Below are positions 44,801 to 54,851 of a DNA stretch of 64,000 nt, in pieces (position 1 is the stretch's first letter; the number at the start of each line of letters is the position of its first letter). Source of the stretch: Diabrotica undecimpunctata (taxonomy: Eukaryota; Arthropoda; Insecta; Coleoptera; Chrysomelidae); the NCBI RefSeq assembly GCF_040954645.1, contig NC_092806.1, positions 161,382,328-161,446,327 on the forward strand. Direction: 5' to 3'. The position numbers and the translations under genes are program-made. The notes beneath the pieces were generated by a model, which was not told the DNA's origin, made no database searches, and worked only from the letters and a program-made list of their open reading frames with translations.

Positions 44801-45537
44801 ACAATCTTCTTTTCCGTTTACCCCCAGCATGCAGCACATATTCAGCTGAACTCTATGCCATATACCGTGCTGTGAAACTTCTTAACGAGCTTACACTCAC
44901 AAAAGCCCTGATTATAACAGATTCCCTTAGCTCTTTAAATTCATTAAAACACATTTTTCCCAAACATCCTTTTGAAAAGTTGCTAAAATACCAGCTTTCC
45001 CAAGCTCATGAGCATGGAAGAAGCGTCCAATTTTTATGGGTTCCCTCACACGTCGGAATAACAGGAAATGAAGAAGCTGACAGGATAGCACGAGAGGCAA
45101 TTTTAAGTGATTTGTCGGAGCCGATAGACAAGTGTGTTTCCACTGACTTAAAAGCTTATTTTAAAAATAAAGTGTTGTGTTTGTGGCGAAATGAGTGGTC
45201 TCAAACTAATTCCAATTTAAATAAAATTAAAAATAATGTGTCTCAGTGGTTTCCATCGTCGCGCAATAGACGAGAACAAATTGCGGTTGCGCGTTTACGT
45301 CTAGGACATACCAGATTAACGCACTCCTACCTTTTCACAAAGAAAAATCCACCTATATGTGATCAGTGTAACGTCCGATTAACAGTCGAACACTTTTTAA
45401 CAATTTGTAGTAAATATGACCAAGAAAGACAGCGCTACAAGATCCCAAACGCTCTACCACAGGCTCTAGGTCAAAACTGTTCCTGTGACAATATAGTGAA
45501 TTATCTCAGATCCATAAACATTTTGTATAATCTGTAG
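41806..45537 (+). CDS. I-clade ORF2: APE endonuclease, reverse transcriptase, RNase H
   Basis: From ATG 41899 the frame gives 1,212 residues. The open frame begins at 41806 (after a TAG at 41803-41805) and encodes SILQWNIDGFFHRLP before that Met. The APE endonuclease has GDFNAHNIIWGS at about 114-125 and SDHFPI at about 188. RT has SPGPDDIP near 434, YRPISLTS near 493, FFDLERAFNKAW near 562, NGTPQGSILSPTLF near 619 and LYADDLVVS near 652. RNase H has YTDASKSEDG near 948, SAELYAI, IITDSLSSL near 1004 and WVPSHVGITGNEEAD near 1047. The tail holds CDQCNVRLTVEHFLTIC at 1153-1169. The upstream WNxxG carries the conserved APE Asn, so initiation at 41899 would lose a catalytic residue. The frame is +1 relative to ORF1. 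Confidence 0.9.
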   Translation, partial: TIVQYHLTPNLLTTFNSILQWNIDGFFHRLPMLQLLLSEYSPDIICLQETNLKTNQLYNSKNFTCFRKDRTDASRASGGVAILVNKSIEAIQIPIVSDLEAVAIRIISTSLVSICNVYLPSDKQVSSDSFCRLLEQLPRPRIILGDFNAHNIIWGSDHTSVRGSSIADILDQLNINFLNDGSPTRFNISTGYSSCIDLTLCDPNLAHCLSWDAQTYTYGSDHFPILIRNHNYPSSGPIFISKWRIKNSNWQEFSQYIDNNISSLDITDDVNSNVEQFNQLILSAAHKFIGKSKSVKGRCPVPWWNDRCATAIRESKSALNRYKKHKTSENKLKFKMLKARAQLTVKTAKQFSWNKYVSEINSNTPLSDVWNKVRKISGLHTSYNFTGLKENNNFITSSSDIANIFGRIYQGHSSNQQYTANFLKAKEFAEQNPIYLFEAQNNSLNHPITFQEINSSILNLKDSSPGPDDIPSAFLKHLPVSAITYLLNIFNRIWLHHQWPAIWSNAIVIPFLKTNKPKYDPESYRPISLTSTTCKLLENIVNSRLSWVLENSNFLISEQNGFRKDRSSTDNILDLESEIHEALATNQKCVAIFFDLERAFNKAWKYNILRQLHKWNIQGHCLAFIQNFLNNRSFQVKINNIFSNIYSLENGTPQGSILSPTLFLVAINDIIKNIQAPLQARLYADDLVVSIKGKNISSMSSILQNFLDTLENWSNFTGFQFSVEKSIGVVFSSSSLPQPPNLRMYEKQLEFRDHHKFLGLIFDSKLTWKNHISELILSCNKRLNVLRSLCNKNWGSDQSTLLLLYKSLIRSKLDYGAIAYSTANKSLLKSLDIIHNKSLRLILGAFPTTPVSSIYALLGEPSLHHRRMYLALSHAASVASNTSKPIHQNTFTNKYLNLFQGIRYTKKPYYERIKSILQNLNINFPEVFSSDIKYPEPWLIDIPTCDASLEYLDKSNTHHSLIRSKFEALINKYPDYHKIYTDASKSEDGVGASIVSSENNLLFRLPPACSTYSAELYAIYRAVKLLNELTLTKALIITDSLSSLNSLKHIFPKHPFEKLLKYQLSQAHEHGRSVQFLWVPSHVGITGNEEADRIAREAILSDLSEPIDKCVSTDLKAYFKNKVLCLWRNEWSQTNSNLNKIKNNVSQWFPSSRNRREQIAVARLRLGHTRLTHSYLFTKKNPPICDQCNVRLTVEHFLTICSKYDQERQRYKIPNALPQALGQNCSCDNIVNYLRSINILYNL

Positions 45538-45609
45538 GTGTTTAACTATGTTATTTATATTTTGTTCCGTCGCTAATAACCTTTTGGTGGATGCGACATC
45601 TTTTTCTAA

Positions 45610-45636
45610 TAAAAAAAAAAAAAAAAAAAAAAAAAA
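45610..45636 (+). other. Poly-A tail of I-clade element
   Basis: CTAAT followed by about 26 A residues marks the 3' end. The last A residues may belong to the target-site duplication. Confidence 0.85.
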
Positions 45637-45643
45637 CTTAATG

Positions 45644-46262
45644 TTAAAAAGTATCATTTAATAGTTTCTGGTTGGAATAAAACTCCTACAAATCATATCT
45701 ATACTATTAATGGTTGCCCTTTGGACTCTGTATCTCAGATAAAAGACTTAGGTGTTGTGCTCGATTCCAGCTTATCCTACATCCCCCATATCTCAACTGT
45801 TGTCTATAAATCACTTCAACTTTTAGGGTTTCTCAAACGTTGTGCTAAAGACTTTCTAAATATCGCATCCATAAAAATTTTGTATTGTTCACTTGTGAGA
45901 CCCCGACTAGATTACTGTTCATGTGTTTGGTCTTCTCACTATAACACCCATATTCAAGCCATTGAGAGAGTTCAACACAAATTCTTAAGATTTGTTGCAT
46001 TTAAACAAAACCAAAGGATTGAAGAAATTAACTGTTTGGTCCTCAACTATTGGAAATAATTAATCTTCATGTTCCCAGTAGACAAACAAGGCTAAATCAA
46101 CCCTTTTATGTTAGACCCCATTGCACAAACTACGGACTCAATTCATTCACATCTAGAACACCAAGGTTTGCTAATAATTATTCCCAAAGGTTGGATTGTT
46201 ATAGTATTCCAACAGAATTTAAAGCTCAGCTTAAGAACCTTGTGAATTTTTAAATTTAATTT
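45644..46262 (+). pseudogene. CR1/Jockey-like RT, 3' segment of split copy
   Basis: This continues the copy cut at 40037: VKKYHLIVSGWNKTP, then 45721-46059 with IKDLGVVLDSSLSYIPHIS, FLKRCAKDF and LVRPRLDYCSCVWSS. A frameshift near 46050 precedes LNQPFYVRPHCTNY, and a stop follows at about 46253. The LGVxLD...LVRPxLDYxxxVW pattern is the thumb and C-terminus of CR1/Jockey enzymes. The element ends in AAAT repeats. Confidence 0.8.
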
Positions 46263-46263
46263 A

Positions 46264-46267
46264 TTGA

Positions 46268-46310
<43 letters not shown>
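46264..46310 (+). repeat. (AAAT)n tail
   Basis: About eleven AAAT/AATA units form the 3' terminal simple repeat of the CR1/Jockey-like element, directly followed by the right 43-bp direct repeat. Confidence 0.9.
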
Positions 46311-46353
46311 ACATACCAAAGTCTCCAGCTTTAAATCTTTGTATGCCACTATT
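46311..46353. repeat. 43-bp direct repeat, right copy
   Basis: Pairs with 39407-39449, two mismatches in 43. It begins immediately after the AAAT tail. Confidence 0.8.
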
Positions 46354-46359
46354 ATTAAA

Positions 46360-47690
46360 TGTTGTTTGATCATGTACACAACCCAGCCATTTTACAACAA
46401 TATTTCTAATTTTTAAACTAGTTACTGAATTTTTAGACATTTAATGCAAAAATTCTTTTTTGATGTAAAGAATCGATGTAAAGACCCGCTATTCTATGGC
46501 GATACTCGTGACGACGCCATCTTGTGGCGGTAGTTCCGTAACGGTCACCTCAGCATTTCACTATAGAGAAAAAAATAAAATACAACGCCCGTATAGAAGC
46601 TTTGCTTCAATATCGAAAAAAAAAACAAGCTGGCAAAAATTTCTGGAAGTATTCTGGAGGGTGCTCGAGAAGTCTTTTAAGTGAGAAAAATACACAAATA
46701 TAAAAAATTGCCAACAAAAGCCACTTGACAAATTACATCAAAAAAAAGAAAGCTTTCTTACAATCTAAATAAAAAAAAACGAATGAGTCGTACCAAGACT
46801 ATAAAAGAATAAGAACTGAAAGTCATCGATTGATAACGAAAACAAAACTTTATTTAAGAAAAGTTATTCCTTACAAAAATGTTTAAAAAATAAATTGTTA
46901 TTATCTTTTTTTCAAAAATTTATCAGTAACAAAATTATGAATTTTGTATTACTTTTGGGACAGACAATATATTCAAAATGATTGATATGCTAACATTTCT
47001 GCCTCACAATCCCTGTTTCAGAGTTTTCAGAGTATATTTTTTTATGATATGCCTCTTTTTTTTTCATTTACTGCATTTTCTCTCTTTGATTATTACATTG
47101 TAATCAAACCAACCAATTTCTCATATGTACCTCTTTGTACATATACCTTCACCGCCTAATTCACTTTGTACACAAGTTCTTTGTCCTATTGCCCTTTTTG
47201 CGTTCCCGTCGTTTGTAGGAGTCTATCAAGACCGACTAAATACAATTTTCAGCTGAGTTTTCCTTCGCCGTGGAGCCCTCGAAGATAAAGAGAAGGGTAG
47301 AAACGTAGGAAGCTGCTCTCGAGCAGAATATATACTCATAATTTATCGAGATAGGCCCCTGAGGTACACCTTTGCCCAGCTACTTTTACGTTGTTCGGCA
47401 TTGGAAACCTTATTCCACCAACGGTAAGAGGAATATATTTAAATTCATGGAATTCAAATGATTGTATGTAAGTACAAAACGATATAGTTAAATTTGTACG
47501 GTATTGATGCAACGAGGTCGAAGTAGAAAAATAATATTCTGAAATAAGTAATAAAAAAAATTGACAACTAACAGTTATTCTAAGACAGTACAAAATAGAG
47601 ATAAACAATGGAGTATTTGTATGCATTATTTATATCAGTCTACTAGAGCATAGTGAAAAGTTATTTAATAAAAAATAAATTACCCAATAA
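46360..47690. other. Unannotated DNA with a GC-richer patch
   Basis: No gene was recognised. 46490-46560 and 47190-47420 are GC-richer, and 47336-47460 on the minus strand reads IPLTVGGIRFPMPNNVKVAG in one frame, but no family or splice structure could be established. Confidence 0.35.
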
Positions 47691-47702
47691 TATATCGAAA
47701 TC

Positions 47703-48332
47703 CATAGAATTATAGAAACAAGATCCATAGACCAAGTAATGGCCTATAAATACCTAGGTTATGAGATTCGCATAGGAAAAGATAACCAAACCGTTGAGCT
47801 TCTGCGTCGTATAAGACTGACTTGGGCAGCCTTCGGCAAGCTGAACCATATTTTCAAATCGTCTGATATACCAATATGCCTTAAAAGAAAAACGTTTAAT
47901 CAGTGTGTTTTGCCAGTGTTAACTTACGGTGCGGAAACGTTGACCATGACAAGGAGAACAGTTCAAAAGATCCGTGTGTGTCAAAGGGCGATGGAGCATG
48001 CTATGTTGGGCGTTTCACTACGAGACAAGATCCCAAATCGCCAGCTACGACAAAGAACAGGAGTGGCTGATGCAGTAGAGAGAGTAACAACACTGAAATG
48101 GAACTGGGCAGGTCACGTGGCTAGAATGACAGATAATAGATGGACAAAGCGGATACTGGAATGAAGACCAAGAGATGATGCCTACCGAAGCAGAGGTCGT
48201 CCACCAACACGTTGGACTGACGATCTAAAACGTTGTCATAGGAATTGGATGCAAGAGGCACAAGATCGAAATAGATGGAAAATTATGAGGGAGATCTATG
48301 TCCAGCAGTGGATAAGCGAAGATTGAATGATG
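47703..48332 (+). pseudogene. RTE 3' fragment with exact 11-bp TSD
   Basis: Same family as the copy at 8860-10546. It reads MAYKYLGYEIRIGKDNQ, RLTWAAFGKLNHIFKS, LTYGAETLTMT, TLKWNWAGHVARM and, after a single TGA at about 48162-48164, RSRGRPPTRWTDDLKR and IYVQQWISED with a TGATGATG tail. ATATCGAAATC at 47692-47702 and 48333-48343 is the TSD. One nonsense change is the only break. Confidence 0.9.
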
Positions 48333-48383
48333 ATATCGAAATCAAAACTACAATAAACGACAGAGGTATCAGTCTATTGAATC

Positions 48384-50200
48384 ACCATCATCATCATTAT
48401 TCTGTCTTCATAGATGTTATCAAGGAACCTTGTTCTGGGTCTTACAATATCTTGAATTTTGCACTCTCTCTGACGTTTGTATTTCTCACCTTGTCTCTTA
48501 TTGTTTTGCCCACTATGGTTCTTAGGGTTTTTATTTCGGCAACCCTTATGTTTCGCTTTGTTGGTATTTTCGCGCACTTCTATGCTATATGTCATGATCG
48601 GTCGTATGCAAGTCTCGTAGATTTTAATTTTACTATCTGTGCGCATATACGGATTTGACCAGACTATCTTCTGCAGACATCCCGACAATGCAGATGCTTT
48701 GTTAATCGGACTCCTTAGGTCCTTTACTGGGTCGTGTGTGCTTGAAATATCTATGCCCAGATATCTGAATTGCATCACCTGTTCTATGGGGTTGTTCTCA
48801 AACACTAATTTACATCTGAGCGGATCTTTTGCTATTGTCATACATTTAGTTTTGTTGATAGAAATGGTCATATTTAGTTGGCGGCTTATTTGAAAGAACT
48901 GAAAGAGCTGTCTCTGGAGATCATCTTCTGATTCGGCAATAATTGCTGCATTATCTGCGTAACACACCATACCAATTCTTTTGTTGCCCATTCTGTATCC
49001 GAGATTGAGAGATGTTACTTTGTTTATAATTTTGCCCATGATTAGGTTAAACATGTAGGGGCTTAAACTGTCGCCTTGTCTAATTCCTCCCGGTGTTGGA
49101 ATATTTTCAGTGAATTGGTCTCCTGCTCTAACTTTGGCTACATTGGTGTTATTTAGGTTATGGACTGTCTTTGTTATATTGGTTGGTGTTTTATTTTCTA
49201 ATAATATATTTATAATGTCTCCCATAAGAACCCTGTCAAACGCCTTTGTCAGATCAATGAAGCAAATATACGCTGGCATGCCGAACTCTATAGCTTTCTC
49301 TTTTATTTATTTTATTATGTATACTGCATCTGTTATAGACCTCCCTCTTGTAAAACCATGTTGTTCTTCAGTATTAGTAATTTGCCTGTCTAATTTGTCC
49401 TTAAGAATGCTCTGAAAAGTTTCATCGTTGTATTTAAGAGGGTTATTCCTCTGTAGTTTTGTGGGCAAGTTTTTTGACCTTTTTTAAATATTCGAATTGT
49501 GATGCTCGTATGCCATTCCTGTGGTGTTTCTGTGTCATTTAAGATTTTGTTTAATAGTTGTAACAGTTTACTTGCAAGTTCAGGGCCTCCATATTTTAAG
49601 AGTTCATTGGGTATACCGTTTCCTGTTTTTTAGCTTCTTGATCTTTGTTTCTACCTCTTCGTTATTGATTGTAGCACTTATATTTGCTTCGTATTCGTTT
49701 ATATTCAGCGTTTCTTCAACATTACATAACTCCTTAAAATGCTGTTGCCATGTCTCTATAGCCATGTCTCCCTTGGTCTGCACAAATTCGTTAACTGGTT
49801 TTTTTCCTGTTCCGAAGCATTTTCCGTACTTTTTTTTGGGCACCATGTAGATCGTAGTCCATATCGCTGGTTTAGCCCAATGTTCTCTTTTGATTGATTT
49901 TATTCTTGCGTTTACTTCGTTTCTTACTTGGACATATTCTGCAAGAGCTACTTCCGATTGTGTGCTTTTATATCTCAGGTAGCATTTGTGTTTTAATTTA
50001 GAGAGTTCTTTTACCTGTTGACAAAACCATGGTTTATCGGCCTCGTGTTAATTTCCCGCTTTCCCATTGCTTTTTCGGCTAATTAGTTGATGCATTTCCT
50101 GATTTTTTGCCAAGTATCTTCTACTCCCCATTCTAGTTGTAACTCGATCTCTTTTAGTTTGTTGGTAATCCTGTAATATACGTAGGTGTTTACGTAAAAT
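48384..50200 (-). pseudogene. RTE-like element lacking endonuclease, (ATG)n tail
   Basis: A 1.8-kb 5'-truncated minus-strand copy. From the right: DKPWFCQQVKELSKLKHKCY (about 50030) and WTTIYMVPKKKYGKCFG (49860). Next are ETWQQHFKELC, a frame change near 49620, GIPNELLKYGGPELASK, and a 301-codon open frame 49279-48374. That frame has CFIDLTKAFDRV, GGIRQGDSLSPYMFNLI, VCYADNAAIIAES (YADD changed to YADN), FRYLGIDIS and a Lys/Arg-rich end. The C-terminal MMMM is just the ATG-repeat tail. The altered YADD Asp should inactivate polymerase activity. Confidence 0.8.
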
Positions 50201-50204
50201 ATAC

Positions 50205-50825
50205 TGGATCCTTTTCAGAGTTGCCTACAAATTTAGTTCTTAAAAAACAAAAGGATTTTGAGTGTCATTCATTCTATCTAAGTAACCGCCGGTGGAAGAG
50301 TAATTTTATAATAGAGTAAAAGAGAGTGTCTATATTGAGATTCGGTTTGTGCCCCTCGTTTTAATTACATGCACCGCTTTTTGGCTCCGGGCTAGTGGCT
50401 TATTTGTCGGTACGAGACTACAAAGCAAATATTCGAATCCAATTTTCGTCCAAATTCTGATAGGAGTTTACCGGTTCGGCGTGTTTTGAACATGCCTATC
50501 TTGCGTTACTCCAAAGCCGGATTTATTAGAACTTTCTACTGATAAAAGTTATGTGAGCTTATATTATTTGTTGGATAGAGGATTAGTGTTTTTAATACGA
50601 TTTGGTTATATTTTTCATTATAAATTACAAATAATAGTATACAGTACGTTCGGAACAGAAAAAAAAAATTAAAAGAACGAAAAGTCCATTGAATTATCAA
50701 ACTATTACGAGCTCCCCTCCATGCCAAATGGTCCTCCTATGAAATTTGCAATTTATGGCGATTATTACAATCAAATCATAAGCTACATACTTTTATAGGT
50801 TCCCGTGTTAATAAACATGACATAT
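50205..50825. other. Unannotated DNA
   Basis: No supported feature was recognised. Confidence 0.4.
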
Positions 50826-50826
50826 T

Positions 50827-51650
50827 ATTGCATCTAGTAAAGTTTGTAGTTCTTCCATACCCTCAGCCATAATTACCGTGTCATCTGCAAATCTCATGGT
50901 GTTTACGATTTATCCACCAATTCTTATTCCCTCTTTTCTTTCCCATAAGGCTTTTCTGAATATGACCTGTGAGTACACGTTGAAAAGCGTCGGAGGCAAG
51001 ACGCATCCTTGCCTGACCCCTCTCGCAATCGGTATATTATTTGTTTCTATATCGTTCACCTTTACTACTGCTTTCTGGTTCCAGTCTATAGCCTTAATAA
51101 ACTAAATGACTTTTTTGTCTAAATTGATGTTTTTTAGTTCATTTATTAAATTCATATGCTGCACTCGGTCAAATGCCTTCCTAAAGTCTATGAAGCATAC
51201 ATATGTACTCTTCTTGTTATATTCCCGACATTTCTGAAAGAGTACCGTCAATGCAAATAATGCCTCTCTTGTACCCATGCCTCCTCTGCAGCCAAATTAC
51301 GTTTGATCTATCTGCTCCTCACATTTCTTATAAACTCGGTTTTGAATAATTTTCAAGAGAATCTTGAATGGATAAAGGGTGGCATATTAGGCTTATAAAT
51401 TTATAGTCATTACATGATTTGGGATTGTTGTTTTTTGGAAGAGGTAAAAATATGGATTTAAGCCATTTTAACAGTTCAACTGGAATTTGATCAGGACCCG
51501 GTACTTTTCCTTGTTTTGCATTCTGTAGGGCATTCTTTACTTCTGAGGGTAAAATTTGTAGGTATTGTTCTTCTTCACCTATATCTTGTTCATTTTCCCT
51601 TTCGTCATGGAACAGATGGATTATATATTGTTCTCATACTTCCTTTATCT
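50827..51650 (-). pseudogene. RTE-like RT fragment truncated at both ends
   Basis: The minus-strand blocks run from EVKNALQNAKQGKVPGPDQI through KSCNDYKFISLI, GGMGTREALFALTVLF, VCFIDFRKAFDRVQHM and IARGVRQGCVL...TLFNVYSQ to MRFADDTVIMAEGMEELQTL, where homology stops at about 50827. Scattered stops are present. Loss of the 3' end is unusual for target-primed insertion. Where the two overlap, it is very similar to the copy at 30816-31621. Confidence 0.7.
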
Positions 51651-51659
51651 ATAGGTATT

Positions 51660-52590
51660 ATTGGTAATATTAAAGACTGACATATTGAAATAAAATGATC
51701 ATTGGAATTTTCAGTTAAAATTCACGTTTATGTGTTTTATGCAATTTTTTATATAAATATGCAAAATCCCCAAATATTTGCATATAATATGCTAAATATA
51801 TACATTTTGCACATTTGCTTAAGTCTAATAATTACTTTATATATACTTTGAGTAGATTTAAACGACAATAACACTACAAGGACAATTATATTATTCAGTT
51901 TTTTATTTTTTAATAAGTTCGTAAAAATGTGAATATTTCGTATCTTACATGCCAATCACCCAATACCTTGTCGCTCGCCCCGTGTAGCAATCCCTTTCTG
52001 TAGTGGGACATTATCGTGCATCCCAAGCACGTGCAACTGGCGCAGGCGCACACCCTCCCGCCTTTAATGGCAAATCCATACTGCAACAACGTGAATATGC
52101 CACAGGAATGCGAGAAACAACAGCCATGGTGGACTTAAAGCGTGGATTCTGGATAGAGGGGAAATTTAATGAACTAGTCGACGTCATTATTGTCTACTAG
52201 TGTCTATCCGAATCGTTAGAATTTTTCTAACCAATTTCGTGTGAGTCAAAGCCTGAAAGGTTTTCTGATTTGTATATTTATTTCTAAAATTAATCCAAAA
52301 TTATTTTTAATACATATTTATTTACTACTTCACGAATTTATTAGACTGGTAGGAAGTAGATGCATCTTACTTTACACGATTTTATTGTTATAGCAGTTGG
52401 CAACACGTTTATATCATAGTAGCAACACAAGTCTAACAATCTATAAATACAATAGTATAATAGTGACTTCATTAAGCATATTATATTACAATTATTATGA
52501 GGGATGTAGAAAGGAAGAAATAATATATTCGTAGAAATCCCTTCTAAAAGTTCTTAGCAAATTATAAAATATCACGCAGGAGACGAGAAA
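51660..52590. other. Unannotated DNA with a GC-rich patch
   Basis: 51970-52200 is GC-richer, has a 65-codon plus frame and contains GGCGCAGGCGCAC, resembling an NRF-1/Ewg-type promoter site. No family, start context or splice pair could be supported. A promoter or 5' exon is possible. Confidence 0.25.
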
Positions 52591-52594
52591 ATAC

Positions 52595-52870
52595 ATAAAT
52601 ATTGAACACGTTTCTTCTTGAATGTACTTCAGTTTTGTTTCAGCTAATAGGCTTTTGTAGTGTTGTAACCACTGTTTTTCTGATACGTTTTGAAATTATA
52701 TTTTTCCAGTATCCATTGATCTAACTCTGTTAATGATTCTCCATGCATTTTTACACCTTCTTCCTTCAATATATCCGTCAATTTTCCCGACATTTCGTAT
52801 CCCACAGCTTATTTTTAGGTGATTTTTGCTGTTGTATGCTTCTTTGCAGGGGCCTATAGTTTATTTTTAT
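52595..52870 (-). pseudogene. Possible RTE linker fragment
   Basis: Minus-strand frames give ALFNVK-unlike but RTE-linker-like blocks such as KQWLQHYKSLLAETKL (about 52610-52680), similar in layout to ETWQQHFKELC in the copy at 48384-50200. It is very degraded and no RT motif follows. Confidence 0.3.
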
Positions 52871-53198
52871 GAACGAGAGAGTAATTAGCATAATTTTAAC
52901 TGGTAGCTCCGACCACTCCATGGGCGTGCTCAAGATTAATTGAAAAATTACTTTGAATAATTGTAAAAAATAAATGAATTATTTCAGTGTTATAAAGTGT
53001 TATGTGTATGTAAACAAAAGTGACCTCTTTTATCACACACTATATTAGAACTGACTGGCCTACATTAAAAAGGGTTTTAAAAAATTCACATTTTTTTTAA
53101 TTTTTAAAAATTACAAAAGAGAAAAAGAGTTTTTAAAACCGTCTAAGGTATGTTAAATAGATGAATAAAAATATTAATATAAAACTTACAGCTACTTG

Positions 53199-54566
53199 TT
53201 ACAAATCCAAATCAGATTCAGAAGATGAACTTTCAGAACCAAGATTTATAATAACTGGCTCGATCATTTTATCAGTAATATTGTCCAGCTTCCACATTTT
53301 TTCCTCTTCTTTAATAGTGTGATTTACTGCCTTTTCCCAGTTTTCAGGTTTTACATTATTTACGGCCTCCAAAAACAACTGTTTAACATCATGAATTTTA
53401 AAAGTGGTATTTTTTCTTGAAACTTCACTCTTTATCTGTGCCCATACCAGTTCAATCGGGTTTAATTCACAATGATATGGTGGGGATCTAAGTACTGTCA
53501 TTCCACGATTTTTGGCAATTTCATCAATTTCGTATTTTTTAAATTTTTCTTTATGAAGGGCACACAACGAATAAAGTTCCTTTCTTATAGATCCGGGATG
53601 GTACGTAATATTTTTTGAACTCAGCCAATTCTGCAAGTCTTTTTTTAACCACTTGGTTGTGGGCAGTCCTTCTATAAGTCTGGAGTGATAACTTGCATTA
53701 TCCATTACTATTACACAGTTCTTAGGAAGAAGATCTATCATTTGTTCGAACCATTCTTGAAAGACATCAGCGTTCATGTCTTCATGGTAGTCACCGGTAC
53801 GAGTTGATTCAAAAGTTAATAAACCACCTTCAACAAAACCGTCTGAACTGCCAATGTGTACTATTATCAGCCTGCGTCCCTTTCCTGATGGTGGGTTTAA
53901 ACCAGTAGATAAGTTATTTACAAAATCGTGCCTTTGACTTGTAACAGTTTCATCCTGCCAAAATTTATTTGGTGTATGACCCTCGTTGATCCATGTTTCA
54001 TCAAGATAAAATATTTTTCTTTTTTGGTTTCTCATTTCCTTTATGGTTCTTAGAAAATGTCTTCTCCATATGACAATATCGCTTCTTTCTAATAAAATAG
54101 ACTTTCTGGGATTCTTTTTCCAGCGGAAGCCTATTTCTTTTAAAAGTTTCCATAACATACTTCGACTCATTTCTGGGTAATCCTTATCATCTCGAACTGA
54201 GACAAGAACTTTATCCAATGTTGGAAATTCTTGTCTAAAGAAGAATTCATGCACTTTCCGTCGAAGTCCTTCTTTAAAATGATATTCTATTTGAAATTTT
54301 GGTTTCCCTGGAGCATTACGTGGCATTTGAAAACTACCACATTTCTCTTCTTTAATAACTCTGTAAATCGTAGATTTCCCAACACCAAGTGTACTGCTAA
54401 CTAACTCAACAGTCTCATCAACACTTTCACATAAACGTTTGTCTGTAAATGATTTAAAACAATTAAATATTAATGTTTTTTCATTAACTGTTAGAGGACC
54501 AATTTTTCGGCGTTTACACGGCACTTCCAAATTTTCCATAACACTAGTGTACACAATAAACTGCAC
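53199..54566 (-). CDS. Intact IS630/Tc1-like DDE transposase with long D-E spacing
   Basis: A single 455-codon uninterrupted frame. Either Met 1 or Met 10 (MENLEVPCKRRK, 54539) could start it; the latter looks more natural. Residues 25-75 look like a helix-turn-helix domain (VDETVELVSSTLGVGKSTIY). The catalytic core has FYLDETWINEG (Asp about 189), VIVMDNASYHS (Asp about 289) and SPPYHCELNPIELVWAQIK (Glu about 372). Between the second Asp and the Glu are 82 residues, against 34-39 in classical Tc1/mariner, because of an inserted Lys-rich helical segment. The tail is a Ser/Glu/Asp acidic run. I found no terminal inverted repeats, so it may be a young element with unclear ends, or a domesticated gene. 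Confidence 0.8.
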   Translation of the reverse strand: MQFIVYTSVMENLEVPCKRRKIGPLTVNEKTLIFNCFKSFTDKRLCESVDETVELVSSTLGVGKSTIYRVIKEEKCGSFQMPRNAPGKPKFQIEYHFKEGLRRKVHEFFFRQEFPTLDKVLVSVRDDKDYPEMSRSMLWKLLKEIGFRWKKNPRKSILLERSDIVIWRRHFLRTIKEMRNQKRKIFYLDETWINEGHTPNKFWQDETVTSQRHDFVNNLSTGLNPPSGKGRRLIIVHIGSSDGFVEGGLLTFESTRTGDYHEDMNADVFQEWFEQMIDLLPKNCVIVMDNASYHSRLIEGLPTTKWLKKDLQNWLSSKNITYHPGSIRKELYSLCALHKEKFKKYEIDEIAKNRGMTVLRSPPYHCELNPIELVWAQIKSEVSRKNTTFKIHDVKQLFLEAVNNVKPENWEKAVNHTIKEEEKMWKLDNITDKMIEPVIINLGSESSSSESDLDL

Positions 54567-54778
54567 CTTGCAACTGAAGTACCTACTTTTAGTGAACTGT
54601 TAAGAATTTTGAATACGCCACTTGGACCTTCCTACAAAATGGAAAAACCCACTATCACATTTTCTGTGGAATAAGTTTAGAAGGTAATTATCTAGTCAAT
54701 TACTGTCGTAGATTCCTGGAATTAAAGAATTAAATGTTTGATTAATGAAACCCTTACTTCGTGGAATGCACTCATTTC

Positions 54779-54806
54779 AGATAAAATAAAACGTTTTATT
54801 TTATCT
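54779..54806. repeat. 28-bp perfect palindrome
   Basis: AGATAAAATAAAAC followed by its exact reverse complement. It is 213 bp upstream of the DDE transposase frame. Confidence 0.85.
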
Positions 54807-54851
54807 AAAGAATTAAACTTTATTTTGCAAATAGGTAGGTACTTATTAAAC

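Larger units (their letters stand above)
40038..45636 (+). mobile_element. Apparently full-length I-clade non-LTR retrotransposon
   Basis: The element is 5.6 kb: a 234-bp 5' UTR, ORF1, ORF2, an 80-bp 3' UTR and a run of about 26 A. CTTAATG with preceding A residues (AAAAACTTAATG) occurs at 40026-40037 and 45632-45643, giving a 7-12 bp TSD. It interrupts a CR1/Jockey-like copy whose frame resumes at 45644 (VKKYHLIVSG). Both ORFs are free of stops and frameshifts, so this copy is young and possibly able to move. Confidence 0.85.

Noticed and set aside
48374..48395. Poly-Met C-terminus (MMMM)
   Set aside because: It is translation of the ATG-repeat tail of the RTE-like element, not protein-coding sequence.
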